Origin: Rhipicephalus microplus
Lineage: Eukaryota > Arthropoda > Arachnida > Ixodida > Ixodidae
Length of the DNA: 64,000 nucleotides
NCBI RefSeq assembly: GCF_043290135.1
Contig: NC_134707.1
Span: forward strand, 139,253,319 to 139,317,318
Direction: 5' to 3'
In this document: piece after piece, positions 1 to 12,559 of the stretch
Layout: every line of letters begins with the position of its first letter
Position numbering within the stretch: position 1 is the stretch's first letter
The notes under the pieces: generated by a model
Seen by the model: the letters and a program-made list of their open reading frames with translations, nothing else
What the model was told of the DNA's origin: nothing
Databases searched by the model: none
Program-made: the position numbers and the translations under genes

Positions 1-2240
1 AGTTGTGGAGTTTCAAGTTGTGGGGTTCGTAGTTGTGGGGTTCGTAGTTGTGCAGTTCTAGTTGTGGAGTCTCTAGTTGAGGAGTTTCCATTTGTGTTGT
101 TTCTAGCTGTGGAGTTTCTAGTTGCGGAGTTTCTAGATGCAGAGTTTCTAGTTGCGGAGTTTTCTAGTTGTGGAGATTGTAATGGCGGAGTTTCTAGTTG
201 CGGAGTTCCAAGTTGTGGAGTTTCTAGTTGTCGAGCTTCTAGTTCTGGGGTTCGTAGTTGTGGGATTCGTAGTTGTGCAGTTTCTAGTTGTGGAGTTTCT
301 AGTTATGGAGTTTGTAGTTGTGGAGTATCTAGTTGTGGACTTTCAAGTTGTGAAGTTTCTAGTTGTGGAGTTTCTAGTCGCGGAGTTTTCTAGTTGCGGA
401 GTTTCTAGTTGCAGAGTCAGTAGTTGTGGAGTTTCTAGTTGTGGAATTTATAGCTGTGGAGTTTCTAGTTGCGGAGTTTCTAGTTGTGGGGTTCGTAGTT
501 GTGGAGTTCGTAGTTGTGGAGTTTCTAGTTGTGAAGTCTCTAGTTGGGGAGTTTCCAGTTGTGCAGTTTCTAGCTGTGGAGTTTTTCGTTGCGGAGTTTC
601 TAGTTGCAGAGTTTCTAGTAGCGGAGTTTTCTAGTTGTGGAGATTCTAGTGGCGGAGTTTCTAGTTGCGGAGTTTCAAGTTGTGGAGTTTCTAGTTGTGG
701 ATTTTCTAGCTGTGGAGTTTATAGTTGCGGAGTTTTTAGTTGCGGAGTTTCTGGTTGTGGAGTTTCTAGTTCTGGAGTCTGTAGTTGTGGAGTATCTATT
801 TGTTGGGTTTCAAGTTGTGGAGTTTCTAGTTGTGGAGTTTCTAGTTGTTGAGTTTCTAGTAGTTGAGTTTCCAGTTGCCGAGTTTCTAGTTGCGAAGTCT
901 CAAGTCGTGGAGTTTCTAGCTGTGGAGTTTCTAGTTGCGGAGTTTCTAGTTGCGGAGTTTCTAGTTGTGGATTTTGTAGTTGTGGAGTATATAGTTGTGG
1001 TGTTTCAAGTTGTGGAGTTTCTAGTTGCGGAGTTTCTAGTTGCAGAGTTTCTAGTTCCGGAGTTTTCTAGTTGTGGAGTTTCTAGTTGCGGAGTTTCTAT
1101 CTGTGGAGTTTCTAATTGCGGAGTTTCTAGTTGCAGAGTTTCTAGTTGTGGATTTTCTAGCTGTGGAATTTCTCCTTGCAGAGTTTTTAGTTGCGGTGTT
1201 TTTGTTGTGGAGTTTCTAGTTGTTGAGTTTCTTGTTGCCGAGTTCTTTAGTTGCGAAGTCTCAAGTTGTAGAGTTTCTAGCTGTGGAGTTTCTAGTGGCG
1301 GAGTTTCTAGTTGCAGAGTTTCTAGTTGCGGAGTTTTCTAGTTGTGGAGTTTCTAGTTGCGGAGTTTCTAGTTGTGGAGCTTCAAGTTGTGGAGTTCTTT
1401 AGTTGCGGAGTTTCTAGTTGCGGAGCTTCTAGTGGCGGAGTTTCTAGTTGTGGAATTTGTAGTTGTGGAGTATCTAGTTTTGGTGTTTCAAGTTGTGGAG
1501 TTTCTAGCTGTGGAGTTTCTAGTTGCGGAGTTTCTAGTTGCAGAGTTTCTAGTTGCGGAGTTTCTAGTTGCGGAGTTTCTAGTTGTGGAGTTTCTAGTTG
1601 CGGAGTTTTCTAGTTGCGGAGTCTGTAGTTGTGGAGTTTCTAGTTGTGGAATTTCTAGTTACGGAGTTTCTAGTTGTGGAGCTTTTAGTTGAGGAGTCTC
1701 TAGTTGTTGAGTCTCTAGTTGTGGAATTTCTAGTTGTGGAGTTTATAGATGTGGAGTTTCTAGCTCTGGAGATTCTAGTTGCGGGGTTTCGAGTTGCAGA
1801 GTTTCTCTTTGCGGAGTTTCTTGTTGCAGAGTTTCTAGTTGTGGAGTTTCTAGTTGTGAAGTTTTAGTTGTGGAGTTTCAAGCTGTGGAATTCATAGGTG
1901 TGGAGTTTCTAGTTGTGGAGTTTCTAGTTTTCGAGTTTCTAGTTACGGAGTTTCTAGTTGTGGAGTTTTTAGTTGTGGAGCTTTTAGTTGAGGAGTCTCT
2001 AGTTGTTGATTCTCTAGTTGTGGAAGTTCTAGTTGTGGAGTTTCTAGTTGCGGAGTTTCTTGATGTGGAGTTTCTAGTTGTGGAGTTTCTGGCTGTGGAG
2101 TTTATAGTTGCGGAGTTTCTAGTATAGGAGTTTCTAGTTGTGGAGTTTCTAGTTGTGGAGTTTCTAGTTGTAGAGTTTCTAGTTGCGAAGTCTCAAGTCG
2201 TGGAGTTTCTAGTTGTGGAGTTTCTAGTTGTGGAGTTTCT
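1..2240. repeat. HOR-A copy 1, with 555-bp internal deletion
   Basis: Base 1 aligns with base 2241 and stays in register at offset 2,240 to about base 1300. It then matches copy 2 at offset 2,795. Copy 1 therefore lacks 555 bp (37 monomers) present in copy 2. Diagnostic variants are the TTTCCATTTGTGTTG block near 90-105, the AATGGCGGAG monomer near 181, and GGAATTCATAGG at 1887-1898. The unit boundary is arbitrary and was set by the window start. Confidence 0.93.
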
Positions 2241-5035
2241 AGTTGTGGAGTTTCAAGTTGTGGGGTTCGTAGTTGTGGGGTTCGTAGTTGTGCAGTTCTA
2301 GTTGTGGAGTCTCTAGTTGAGGAGTTTCCATTTGTGTTGTTTCTAGCTGTGGAGTTTCTAGTTGCGGAGTTTCTAGATGCAGAGTTTCTAGTTGCGGAGT
2401 TTTCTAGTTGTGGAGATTGTAATGGCGGAGTTTCTAGTTGCGGAGTTCCAAGTTGTGGAGTTTCTAGTTGTCGAGCTTCTAGTTCTGGGGTTCGTAGTTG
2501 TGGGATTCGTAGTTGTGCAGTTTCTAGTTGTGGAGTTTCTAGTTATGGAGTTTGTAGTTGTGGAGTATCTAGTTGTGGACTTTCAAGTTGTGAAGTTTCT
2601 AGTTGTGGAGTTTCTAGTCGCGGAGTTTTCTAGTTGCGGAGTTTCTAGTTGCAGAGTCAGTAGTTGTGGAGTTTCTAGTTGTGGAATTTATAGCTGTGGA
2701 GTTTCTAGTTGCGGAGTTTCTAGTTGTGGGGTTCGTAGTTGTGGAGTTCGTAGTTGTGGAGTTTCTAGTTGTGAAGTCTCTAGTTGGGGAGTTTCCAGTT
2801 GTGCAGTTTCTAGCTGTGGAGTTTTTCGTTGCGGAGTTTCTAGTTGCAGAGTTTCTAGTAGCGGAGTTTTCTAGTTGTGGAGATTCTAGTGGCGGAGTTT
2901 CTAGTTGCGGAGTTTCAAGTTGTGGAGTTTCTAGTTGTGGATTTTCTAGCTGTGGAGTTTATAGTTGCGGAGTTTTTAGTTGCGGAGTTTCTGGTTGTGG
3001 AGTTTCTAGTTCTGGAGTCTGTAGTTGTGGAGTATCTATTTGTTGGGTTTCAAGTTGTGGAGTTTCTAGTTGTGGAGTTTCTAGTTGTTGAGTTTCTAGT
3101 AGTTGAGTTTCCAGTTGCCGAGTTTCTAGTTGCGAAGTCTCAAGTCGTGGAGTTTCTAGCTGTGGAGTTTCTAGTTGCGGAGTTTCTAGTTGCGGAGTTT
3201 CTAGTTGTGGATTTTGTAGTTGTGGAGTATATAGTTGTGGTGTTTCAAGTTGTGGAGTTTCTAGTTGCGGAGTTTCTAGTTGCAGAGTTTCTAGTTCCGG
3301 AGTTTTCTAGTTGTGGAGTTTCTAGTTGCGGAGTTTCTATCTGTGGAGTTTCTAATTGCGGAGTTTCTAGTTGCAGAGTTTCTAGTTGTGGATTTTCTAG
3401 CTGTGGAATTTCTCCTTGCAGAGTTTTTAGTTGCGGTGTTTTTGTTGTGGAGTTTCTAGTTGTTGAGTTTCTAGTTGCCGAGTTCTTTAGTTGCGAAGTC
3501 TCAAGTTGTAGAGTTTCTAGCTGTGGAGTTTCTAGTGGCGGAGTTTCTAGTTGTGGAGTTTCTGGCTGTGGAGTTTCTAGTTTGGGAGTTTCTAGTTGTG
3601 GAGTTTCTAGTTGTGAGGTTCGTAGTTGTGGAGTTTCTAGTTGTCGAGTTTCTAGTTGTGGAGTCTCTAGTTGTGGAGTTTCTAGTTGTGGGGTTCGTAG
3701 TTGTGGGGTTCGTAGTTGTGGAGTTTCTAGTTGCGGAGTTTCAAGTCGTCGAGTTTCTCGTTGTGGAGTTTCTAGTTGTGGATTGTCTAGCTGTGGAGTT
3801 TCTAGTTGCGGAGTTTCCAGTTGGGGAGTTTGTAGTTGTGGAGTATCTATTTGTTGGGTTTCAAGTTGTGGAGTTTCTAGTTGTGGAGTTTCTAGTTGTG
3901 GATTTTCTAGTAGTTGAGTTTCTAGTTGCCAAGTATCTAGTTGCGAAGTCTCAAGTCGTGGAGTTTTTAGCTGTGGAGTTTCTAGTTGCGGAGCTTCTAT
4001 TTGCGGAGTTTCTAGTTGCGGAGCTTCTAGTTGTGGAATTTTTAGTTGGGGAATATATAGTTGTGGTGTTTCAAGTTGTGGAGTTTCTAGTGGCGGAGTT
4101 TCTAGTTGAAGAGTTTCTAGTTGCGGAGTTTTCTAGTTGTGGAGTTTCTAGTTGCGGAGTTTCTAGTTGTGGAGCTTCAAGTTGTGGAGTTCTTTAGTTG
4201 CGGAGTTTCTAGTTGCGGAGCTTCTAGTGGCGGAGTTTCTAGTTGTGGAATTTGTAGTTGTGGAGTATCTAGTTTTGGTGTTTCAAGTTGTGGAGTTTCT
4301 AGCTGTGGAGTTTCTAGTTGCGGAGTTTCTAGTTGCAGAGTTTCTAGTTGCGGAGTTTCTAGTTGCGGAGTTTCTAGTTGTGGAGTTTCTAGTTGCGGAG
4401 TTTTCTAGTTGCGGAGTCTGTAGTTGTGGAGTTTCTAGTTGTGGAATTTCTAGTTACGGAGTTTCTAGTTGTGGAGCTTTTAGTTGAGGAGTCTCTAGTT
4501 GTTGAGTCTCTAGTTGTGGAATTTCTAGTTGTGGAGTTTATAGATGTGGAGTTTCTAGCTCTGGAGATTCTAGTTGCGGGGTTTCGAGTTGCAGAGTTTC
4601 TCTTTGCGGAGTTTCTTGTTGCAGAGTTTCTAGTTGTGGAGTTTCTAGTTGTGAAGTTTTAGTTGTGGAGTTTGAAGCTGTGGAATTCATAGGTGTGGAG
4701 TTTCTAGTTGTGGAGTTTCTAGTTTTCGAGTTTCTAGTTACGGAGTTTCTAGTTGTGGAGTTTTTAGTTGTGGAGCTTTTAGTTGAGGAGTCTCTAGTTG
4801 TTGATTCTCTAGTTGTGGAAGTTCTAGTTGTGGAGTTTCTAGTTGCGGAGTTTCTTGATGTGGAGTTTCTAGTTGTGGAGTTTCTGGCTGTGGAGTTTAT
4901 AGTTGCGGAGTTTCTAGTATAGGAGTTTCTAGTTGTGGAGTTTCTAGTTGTGGAGTTTCTAGTTGTAGAGTTTCTAGTTGCGAAGTCTCAAGTCGTGGAG
5001 TTTCTAGTTGTGGAGTTTCTAGTTGTGGAGTTTCT
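2241..5035. repeat. HOR-A copy 2, full-length 2,795-bp unit
   Basis: This is the fullest HOR-A copy in the window. It repeats as copy 3 at an exact offset of 2,795 bp (186 x 15 + 5, so not a whole number of monomers). The 555-bp segment missing from copy 1 runs from about 3531 to 4085. Private changes include G at 4674 (TTTGAAGCTG, where sister copies have TTTCAAGCTG) and GTTGAAGAG near 4106 (others GTTGCAGAG). Confidence 0.93.
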
Positions 5036-7330
5036 AGTTGTGGAGTTTCTAGTTGTGGGGTTCGTAGTTGTGGGGTTCGTAGTTGTGCAGTTCTAGTTGT
5101 GGAGTCTCTAGTTGAGGAGTTTCCATTTGTGTTGTTTCTAGCTGTGGAGTTTCTAGTTGCGGAGTTTCTAGATGCAGAGTTTCTAGTTGCGGAGTTTTCT
5201 AGTTGTGGAGATTGTAATGGCGGAGTTTCTAGTTGCGGAGTTCCAAGTTGTGGAGTTTCTAGTTGTCGAGCTTCTAGTTCTGGGGTTCGTAGTTGTGGGA
5301 TTCGTAGTTGTGCAGTTTCTAGTTGTGGAGTTTCTAGTTATGGAGTTTGTAGTTGTGGAGTATCTAGTTGTGGACTTTCAAGTTGTGAAGTTTCTAGTTG
5401 TGGAGTTTCTAGTCGCGGAGTTTTCTAGTTGCGGAGTTTCTAGTTGCAGAGTCAGTAGTTGTGGAGTTTCTAGTTGTGGAATTTATAGCTGTGGAGTTTC
5501 TAGTTGCGGAGTTTCTAGTTGTGGGGTTCGTAGTTGTGGAGTTCGTAGTTGTGGAGTTTCTAGTTGTGAAGTCTCTAGTTGGGGAGTTTCCAGTTGTGCA
5601 GTTTCTAGCTGTGGAGTTTTTCGTTGCGGAGTTTCTAGTTGCAGAGTTTCTAGTAGCGGAGTTTTCTAGTTGTGGAGATTCTAGTGACGGAGTTTCTAGT
5701 TGCGGAGTTTCAAGTTGTGGAGTTTCTAGTTGTGGATTTTCTAGCTGTGGAGTTTATAGTTGCGGAGTTTTTAGTTGCGGAGTTTCTGGTTGTGGAGTTT
5801 CTAGTTCTGGAGTCTGTAGTTGTGGAGTATCTATTTGTTGGGTTTCAAGTTGTGGAGTTTCTAGTTGTGGAGTTTCTAGTTGTTGAGTTTCTAGTAGTTG
5901 AGTTTCCAGTTGCCGAGTTTCTAGTTGCGAAGTCTCAAGTCGTGGAGTTTCTAGCTGTGGAGTTTCTAGTTGCGGAGTTTCTAGTTGCGGAGTTTCTAGT
6001 TGTGGATTTTGTAGTTGTGGAGTATATAGTTGTGGTGTTTCAAGTTGTGGAGTTTCTAGTTGCGGAGTTTCTAGTTGCAGAGTTTCTAGTTCCGGAGTTT
6101 TCTAGTTGTGGAGTTTCTAGTTGCGGAGTTTCTATCTGTGGAGTTTCTAATTGCGGAGTTTCTAGTTGCAGAGTTTCTAGTTGTGGATTTTCTAGCTGTG
6201 GAATTTCTCCTTGCAGAGTTTTTAGTTGCGGTGTTTTTGTTGTGGAGTTTCTAGTTGTTGAGTTTCTAGTTGCCGAGTTCTTTAGTTGCGAAGTCTCAAG
6301 TTGTAGAGTTTCTAGCTGTGGAGTTTCTAGTGGCGGAGTTTCTAGTTGTGGAGTTTCTGGCTGTGGAGTTTCTAGTTTGGGAGTTTCTAGTTGTGGAGTT
6401 TCTAGTTGTGAGGTTCGTAGTTGTGGAGTTTCTAGTTGTCGAGTTTCTAGTTGTGGAGTCTCTAGTTGTGGAGTTTCTAGTTGTGGGGTTCGTAGTTGTG
6501 GGGTTCGTAGTTGTGGAGTTTCTAGTTGCGGAGTTTCAAGTCGTCGAGTTTCTCGTTGTGGAGTTTCTAGTTGTGGATTGTCTAGCTGTGGAGTTTCTAG
6601 TTGCGGAGTTTCCAGTTGGGGAGTTTGTAGTTGTGGAGTATCTATTTGTTGGGTTTCAAGTTGTGGAGTTTCTAGTTGTGGAGTTTCTAGTTGTGGATTT
6701 TCTAGTAGTTGAGTTTCTAGTTGCCAAGTATCTAGTTGCAAAGTCTCAAGTCGTGGAGTTTTTAGCTGTGGAGTTTCTAGTTGCGGAGCTTCTATTTGCG
6801 GAGTTTCTAGTTGCGGAGCTTCTAGTTGTGGAATTTTTAGTTGGGGAATATATAGTTGTGGTGTTTCAAGTTGTGGAGTTTCTAGTGGCGGAGTTTCTAG
6901 TTGCAGAGTTTCTAGTTGCGGAGTTTTCTAGTTGTGGAGTTTCTAGTTGCAGAGTTTCTAGTTGTGGAGCTTCAAGTTGTGGAGTTCTTTAGTTGCGGAG
7001 TTTCTAGTTGCGGAGCTTCTAGTGGCGGAGTTTCTAGTTGTGGAATTTGTAGTTGTGGAGTATCTAGTTTTGGTGTTTCAAGTTGTGGAGTTTCTAGCTG
7101 TGGAGTTTCTAGTTGCGGAGTTTCTAGTTGCAGAGTTTCTGGTTGCGGAGTTTCTAGTTGCGGAGTTTCTAGTTGTGGAGTTTCTAGTTGCGGAGTTTTC
7201 TAGTTGCGGAGTCTGTAGTTGTGGAGTTTCTAGTTGTGGAATTTCTAGTTACGGAGTTTCTAGTTGTGGAGCTTTTAGTTGAGGAGTCTCTAGTTGTTGA
7301 GTCTCTAGTTGTGGAATTTCTAGTTGTGGA
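5036..7330. repeat. HOR-A copy 3, partial, running into the composite block
   Basis: It follows copy 2 at offset 2,795 until about 7330. There copy 2 has TTTATAGATGTGGAG (near 4538) but this copy continues with ordinary monomers and the GGAGTGAGTTTCTAG unit of the composite block. Private variants include TAGTGACGGAG near 5692 (others TAGTGGCGGAG) and TTGCAAAGTCTC near 6735 (others TTGCGAAGTCTC). The latter also occurs near 33518 and links this copy to the 26.78-kb-offset copy. Confidence 0.9.
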
Positions 7331-10300
7331 GTTTCTAGTTGTGGAGTTTCTAGTTGTGGAATTTCAAGTTGTGGAGTCTCTAGTGGCGGAGTGAGTTTCT
7401 AGTTGCGGAGTTTCTGTTTGTGGAGTTTCTAGTTGCGGAGCCAGTAGTTGTGGAGTTTCTAGTTGTTGAGTTTCTAGTTGTGTAGTTTCTAGTGTTTGAA
7501 TTTCTAGTTGCCGAGTTCTTTAGTTGCGAAGTCTCAAGTTGTGGAGTTTCTAGCTGTGAAGTTTCTAGTTGCGGAGTTTCTAGTTGCGGAGTTTCTAGTT
7601 GTGGAGTTATCAGTTGAGGAGTCTCTAGTTGTGGGGTCTCTAGTTGTGGAGTTTCTAGTTGTGGAGTCTCTAGTTGGGGAGTTTCGAGTTGTGGAGTTTC
7701 TAGCTGTGGAGTTTTTCGTCGCGGAGTTTCTAGTTGCAGAGTTTCTAGTAGCGGAGTTTTCTAGTTGTGGAGATTCTAGTGGCGGAGTTTCTAGTTGCGG
7801 AGTTTCAAGTTGTGGAGTTTCTAGTTGTGGATTTTCTAGCTGTGGAGTTTCTGGTTGCGGAGTTTTCAGTTGCGGAGTTTCTGGTTATGGAGTTTCTAGT
7901 TCTGGAGTCTGTAGTTGTGGAGTATCTATTTGTTGGGTTTCAAGGTGTGGAATTTCTAGTTGTAGAGTTTCTAGTTGTTGAGTTTCTAGTAGTTGAGTTT
8001 CCAGTTGCCGAGTTTCTAGTTGCGAAATCTCAAGTCGTGGAGTTTCTAGCTGTGGAGTTTCTAGTTGCGGATTTTCTAGTTGCGGACTTTCTAGTTGTTG
8101 ATTTTGTAGTTGTGGAGTATATACTTGTGGTGTTTCAAGTTGTGGAGTTTCTAGTTGCGGAGTTTCTAGTTGCAGAGTTTCTAGTTCCAGAGTTTTCTAG
8201 TTGTGGAGTTTCTAGTTGCGGAGTTTCTATCTGTGGAGTTTCTAATTGCGGAGTTTCTAGTTGCAGAGTTTCTAGTTGTGGATTTTCTAGCTGTGGAATT
8301 TCTCCTTGCAGAGTTTTTAGTTGCGGTGTTTTTGTTGTGGAGTTTCTAGTTGTTGAGTTTCTAGTTGCCGAGTTCTTTAGTTGCGAAGTCTCAAGTTGTA
8401 GAGTTTCTAGCTGTGGAGTTTCTAGTTGCGGAGTTTCTAGTTGCGGAGTTCCTAGTTGTGTATTTTTTAGTTGTGGAGTCTCTAGTTGTGGAGTTTCTAG
8501 TTGTGGAGTGTCTACTTGTGGAGTTTCTAGTTGAGGAGTTTCTATTTGTAGTTTTTAGTTTTCGAATTTGTGGTTGTAGATTTTCTAGTTGCAGAGTTCC
8601 TAGTTTTGGAGTATCTAGTGGCGGAGTCTCTAATTGTGCAGTCTCTAGTTTTGGAGTCTCTAGTTGTGGAGTTTCTGGTTGTAGAGTTTTTAGTTGTGGA
8701 ATTTCTAACTGTGGAGATTCTAGTTGCGGAGTTTCTAGTTGCAGGGTTTCTTGTTGCGGAGTTTCTAGTTGTGGAGTTTCTAGTTGTGGAGTTTCTGGCT
8801 GTGGAGTTTCTAGTTTGGGAGTTTCTAGTTGTGGAGTTTCTAGTTGCGGAGCTTCTAGAGGCGGAGTTTCTAGTTGTGGAATTTGTAGTTGTGGAGTATC
8901 TAGTTTTGGTGTTTCAAGTTGTGGAGTTTCTAGCTGTGGAGTTTCTAGTTGCGGAGTTTCTAGTTGCAGAGTTTCTAGTTGCGGAGTTTCTAGTTGCGGA
9001 GTTTCTAGTTGTGGAGTTTCTAGTTGCGGAGTTTTCTAGTTGCGGAGTCTGTAGTTGTGGAGTTTCTAGTTGTGGAATTTCTAGTTACGGAGTTTCTAGT
9101 TGTGGAGCTTTTAGTTGAGGAGTCTCTAGTTGTTGAGTCTCTAGATGTGGAATTTCTAGTTGTGGAGTTTCTAGTTGTGGAGTTTCTAGTTGTGGAATTT
9201 CAAGTTGTGGAGTCTCTAGTGGCGGAGTGAGTTTCTAGTTGCGGAGTTTCTGTTTGTGGAGTTTCTAGTTGTGGAGTTTCTAGTTGTAGAGTTTCTAGTT
9301 GTGGAGTTTCTAGTGTTTGAATTTCTAGTTGCCGAGTTCTTTAGTTGCGAAGTCTCAAGTTGTGGAGTTTCTAGCTGTGAAGTTTCTAGTTGCGGAGTTT
9401 CTAGTTGCGGAGTTTCTAGTTGTGGAGTTTTTAGTTGAGGAGTCTCTGGTTGTGGGGTCTCAAGTTGTGGAGTTTCTAGTTGTGGAGTCTCTAGTTGGGG
9501 AGTTTCGAGTTGTGGAGTTTCTAGCTGTGGAGTTTTTCGTCGCGGAGTTTCTAGTTGCAGAGTTTCTAGTAGCGGAGTTTTCTAGTTGTGGAGATTCTAG
9601 TGGCGGAGTTTCTAGTTGCGGAGTCTCAAGTTGTGGAGTTTCTAGCTGTGAAGTTTCTAGTTGCGGAGTTTCTAGTTGCGGAGTTTCTAGTTGTGGAGTT
9701 TTTAGTTGAGGAGTCTCTGGTTGTGGGGTCTCAAGTTGTGGAGTTTCTAGTGGCGGAGTTTCTAGTTGCAGAGTTTCTAGTTGCGGAGTTTTCTAGTTGT
9801 GGAGTTTCTAGTGGCGGAGTTTCTAGTCTCGGAGCTTCAAGTTGTGGAGTTTCTAGTTGTGGAGTTCCTAGTTGTGGAGTTTGTAGTTGTGGAGTATCTA
9901 GTTGTGGGCTTTCAAGTTGTGGAGTTTCTAGTTGTGGAGTTTCTAGTTGCGGAGTTTTCTAGTCGCGGAGTCTGTAGTTGTGGAGTTTCTAGTTGTGGAA
10001 TTTCTAGTTACGGAGTTTCTAGTTGTGGAGCTTTTAGTTGAGGAGTCTCTAGTTGTTGAGTCTCTAGTTGTGGAATTTCTAGTTGTGGAGTTTCTAGTTG
10101 TGGAGTTTCTAGTTGTGGAATTTCAAGTTGTGGAGTCTCTAGTGGCGGAGTGAGTTTCTAGTTGCGGAGTTTCTGGTTGTGGAGTTTCTAGTTGCGGAGC
10201 CAGTAGTTGTGGAGTTTCTAGTTGTGGAGTTTCTAGTTGTGGAGTTTTTAGTGTTTGAATTTCTAGTTGCCGAGTTCTTTAGTTGCGAAGTCTCAAGTTG

Positions 10301-12559
10301 TGGAGTTTCTAGCTGTGAAGTTTCTAGTTGTGGAGTTTCTAGTTGCGGAGTTTCTAGTTGTGGAGTTTTTAGTTGAGGAGTCTCTAGTTGTGGAGTGTCT
10401 AGTTGTGGAGTTTCTAGTTGTGGAGTGTCTACTTGTGGAGTTTCTAGTTGTGGAGTTTCTAGTCGTGGAGTCTGTAGTTGTGGAGTATCTATTTGTTGGG
10501 TTTCAAGTTATGGAGTTTATGGCTGTGGAGTTTCTAGTTGTGGAGTTTCTAGTTGTTGAGTTTGTAGTTGCCGAGTTTCTAGTTGCGAAGTCTCAAGTCG
10601 TGGAGTTTCTAGCTGCGGAGTTTCTAGTTGCGGAGCTTCAAGTGTCGGAGTTTCTAGTTGTGGAATTTGTAGTTGTGGAGTATCTAGTTTTGGTGTTTCA
10701 AGTTGTGGAGTTTCTAGCTGTGGAGTTTCTAGTTGCGGAGTTTCTAGTTTCAGAGTTTCTAGCTGCGGAGTTTCTAGTTGTGCAGTTTGTAGTTGTTGAG
10801 TTTCTAGTCGCCGAGTTCTTTAGTTGCCAAGTCTCAAGTTGTGGAGTTTCTAGCTGTGGAATTTCTAGTTGTTGAGTTTCTAGTTGCGGAGTTTCTAGTT
10901 GTGGAGTTTTTAGCTGTGGAGTCTCTAGTTGGGGAGTCTCTAGTTGTGGAGTTTCTAGTTGTGGAGTGTCTACTTGTGGAGTTTCTAGTTGTGGAGTTTC
11001 TAGTTGTGGAGTTTCTATTTGTAGTTTTTATTTTTCGAGTTTGTAGTTGTAGATTTTCTAATTGCAGAGTTCCTAGTTGTGGAGTTTCTAGTTGTGGAGT
11101 TTGTAGTTGTGGAGTTTCTAGTTGTGGAATTTCAAGTTGTGGAGTCTCTAGTGGCGGAGTGAGTTTCTAGTTGCGGAGTTTCTGGTTGTGGAGTTTCTAG
11201 TTGCGGAGCCAGTAGTTGTGGAGTTTCTAGTTGCAAAGTTTCAAGTTGTCGAGTTTGTAGTTGCGGAGTCGCTAGTTGTGGAGTTTCTAGTTGCGGAGTT
11301 GCTAGCTGTGGAGTTTCTAGTTGCGGAGTCTCTAATTGTGCAGTCTCTAGTTTTGGAGTCTCTAGTTGTGGAGTTTCAAGTTGTGGAGTTTATAGATGTG
11401 GAGTTTCTAGCTCTGGAGATTCTAGTTGCGGGGTTTCGAGTTGCAGAGTTTCTCTTTGCGGAGTTTCTTGTTGCAGAGTTTCTAGTTGTGGAGTTTCTAG
11501 TTGTGAAGTTTTAGTTGTGGAGTTTCAAGCTGTGGAATTCATAGGTGTGGAGTTTCTAGTTGTGGAGTTTCTAGTTTTCGAGTTTCTAGTTACGGAGTTT
11601 CTAGTTGTGGAGTTTTTAGTTGTGGAGCTTTTAGTTGAGGAGTCTCTAGTTGTTGATTCTCTAGTTGTGGAAGTTCTAGTTGTGGAGTTTCTAGTTGCGG
11701 AGTTTCTTGATGTGGAGTTTCTAGTTGTGGAGTTTCTGGCTGTGGAGTTTATAGTTGCGGAGTTTCTAGTATAGGAGTTTCTAGTTGTGGAGTTTCTAGT
11801 TGTGGAGTTTCTAGTTGTAGAGTTTCTAGTTGCGAAGTCTCAAGTCGTGGAGTTTCTAGTTGTGGAGTTTCTAGTTGTGGAGTTTCTAGTTGTGGAGTTT
11901 CTAGTTGTGGGGTTCGTAGTTGTGGGGTTCGTAGTTGTGCAGTTCTAGTTGTGGAGTCTCTAGTTGAGGAGTTTCCATTTGTGTTGTTTCTAGCTGTGGA
12001 GTTTCTAGTTGCGGAGTTTCTAGATGCAGAGTTTCTAGTTGCGGAGTTTTCTAGTTGTGGAGATTGTAATGGCGGAGTTTCTAGTTGTCGAGCTTCTAGT
12101 TCTGGGGTTCGTAGTTGTGGGATTCGTAGTTGTGCAGTTTCTAGTTGTGGAGTTTCTAGTTATGGAGTTTGTAGTTGTGGAGTATCTAGTTGTGGACTTT
12201 CAAGTTGTGAAGTTTCTAGTTGTGGAGTTTCTAGTCGCGGAGTTTTCTAGTTGCGGAGTTTCTAGTTGCAGAGTCAGTAGTTGTGGAGTTTCTAGTTGTG
12301 GAATTTATAGCTGTGGAGTTTCTAGTTGCGGAGTTTCTAGTTGTGGGGTTCGTAGTTGTGGAGTTCGTAGTTGTGGAGTTTCTAGTTGTGAAGTCTCTAG
12401 TTGGGGAGTTTCCAGTTGTGCAGTTTCTAGCTGTGGAGTTTTTCGTTGCGGAGTTTCTAGTTGCAGAGTTTCTAGTAGCGGAGTTTTCTAGTTGTGGAGA
12501 TTCTAGTGGCGGAGTTTCTAGTTGCGGAGTTTCAAGTTGTGGAGTTTCTAGTTGTGGAT
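7091..12559. repeat. 5,469-bp composite HOR, tandem copy a
   Basis: Every block in 7091-12559 reappears 5,469 bp downstream in the same order. It holds three GGAGTGAGTTTCTAG-type spacers plus a fourth (near 7389, 9226, 10149 and 11156), the TTTGTAGTTTTTAG unit near 8546, the related TTTGTAGTTTTTAT unit near 11026, and the front half of a HOR-A unit from about 11.5 kb with GAATTC at 11535. The left boundary lies within TTTCTAGCTGTGGAGTTT at 7091-7108. In this block the HOR-A portion lacks 30 bp near 12080 compared with copies 1-3. Confidence 0.93.

Noticed and set aside
26..50. CENP-B box-like sequence around TTCGTAGTTGTGGGG
   Set aside because: It has the TTCG core, but the later required A and CGGG positions are T and GGGG. 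It occurs only in a few HOR-A positions. Not enough to call a binding site.
2877..3917. 346-codon + strand open frame (VEFLV then SSCGV pentapeptides), recurring at 5672, 17963, 26910 and 32455
   Set aside because: It is a direct consequence of a 15-bp period with few stops. It begins with GTG and changes pentapeptide where a +1 monomer shifts frame. The recurring copies are just HOR copies. No domain, signal or non-repeat residue run is present.
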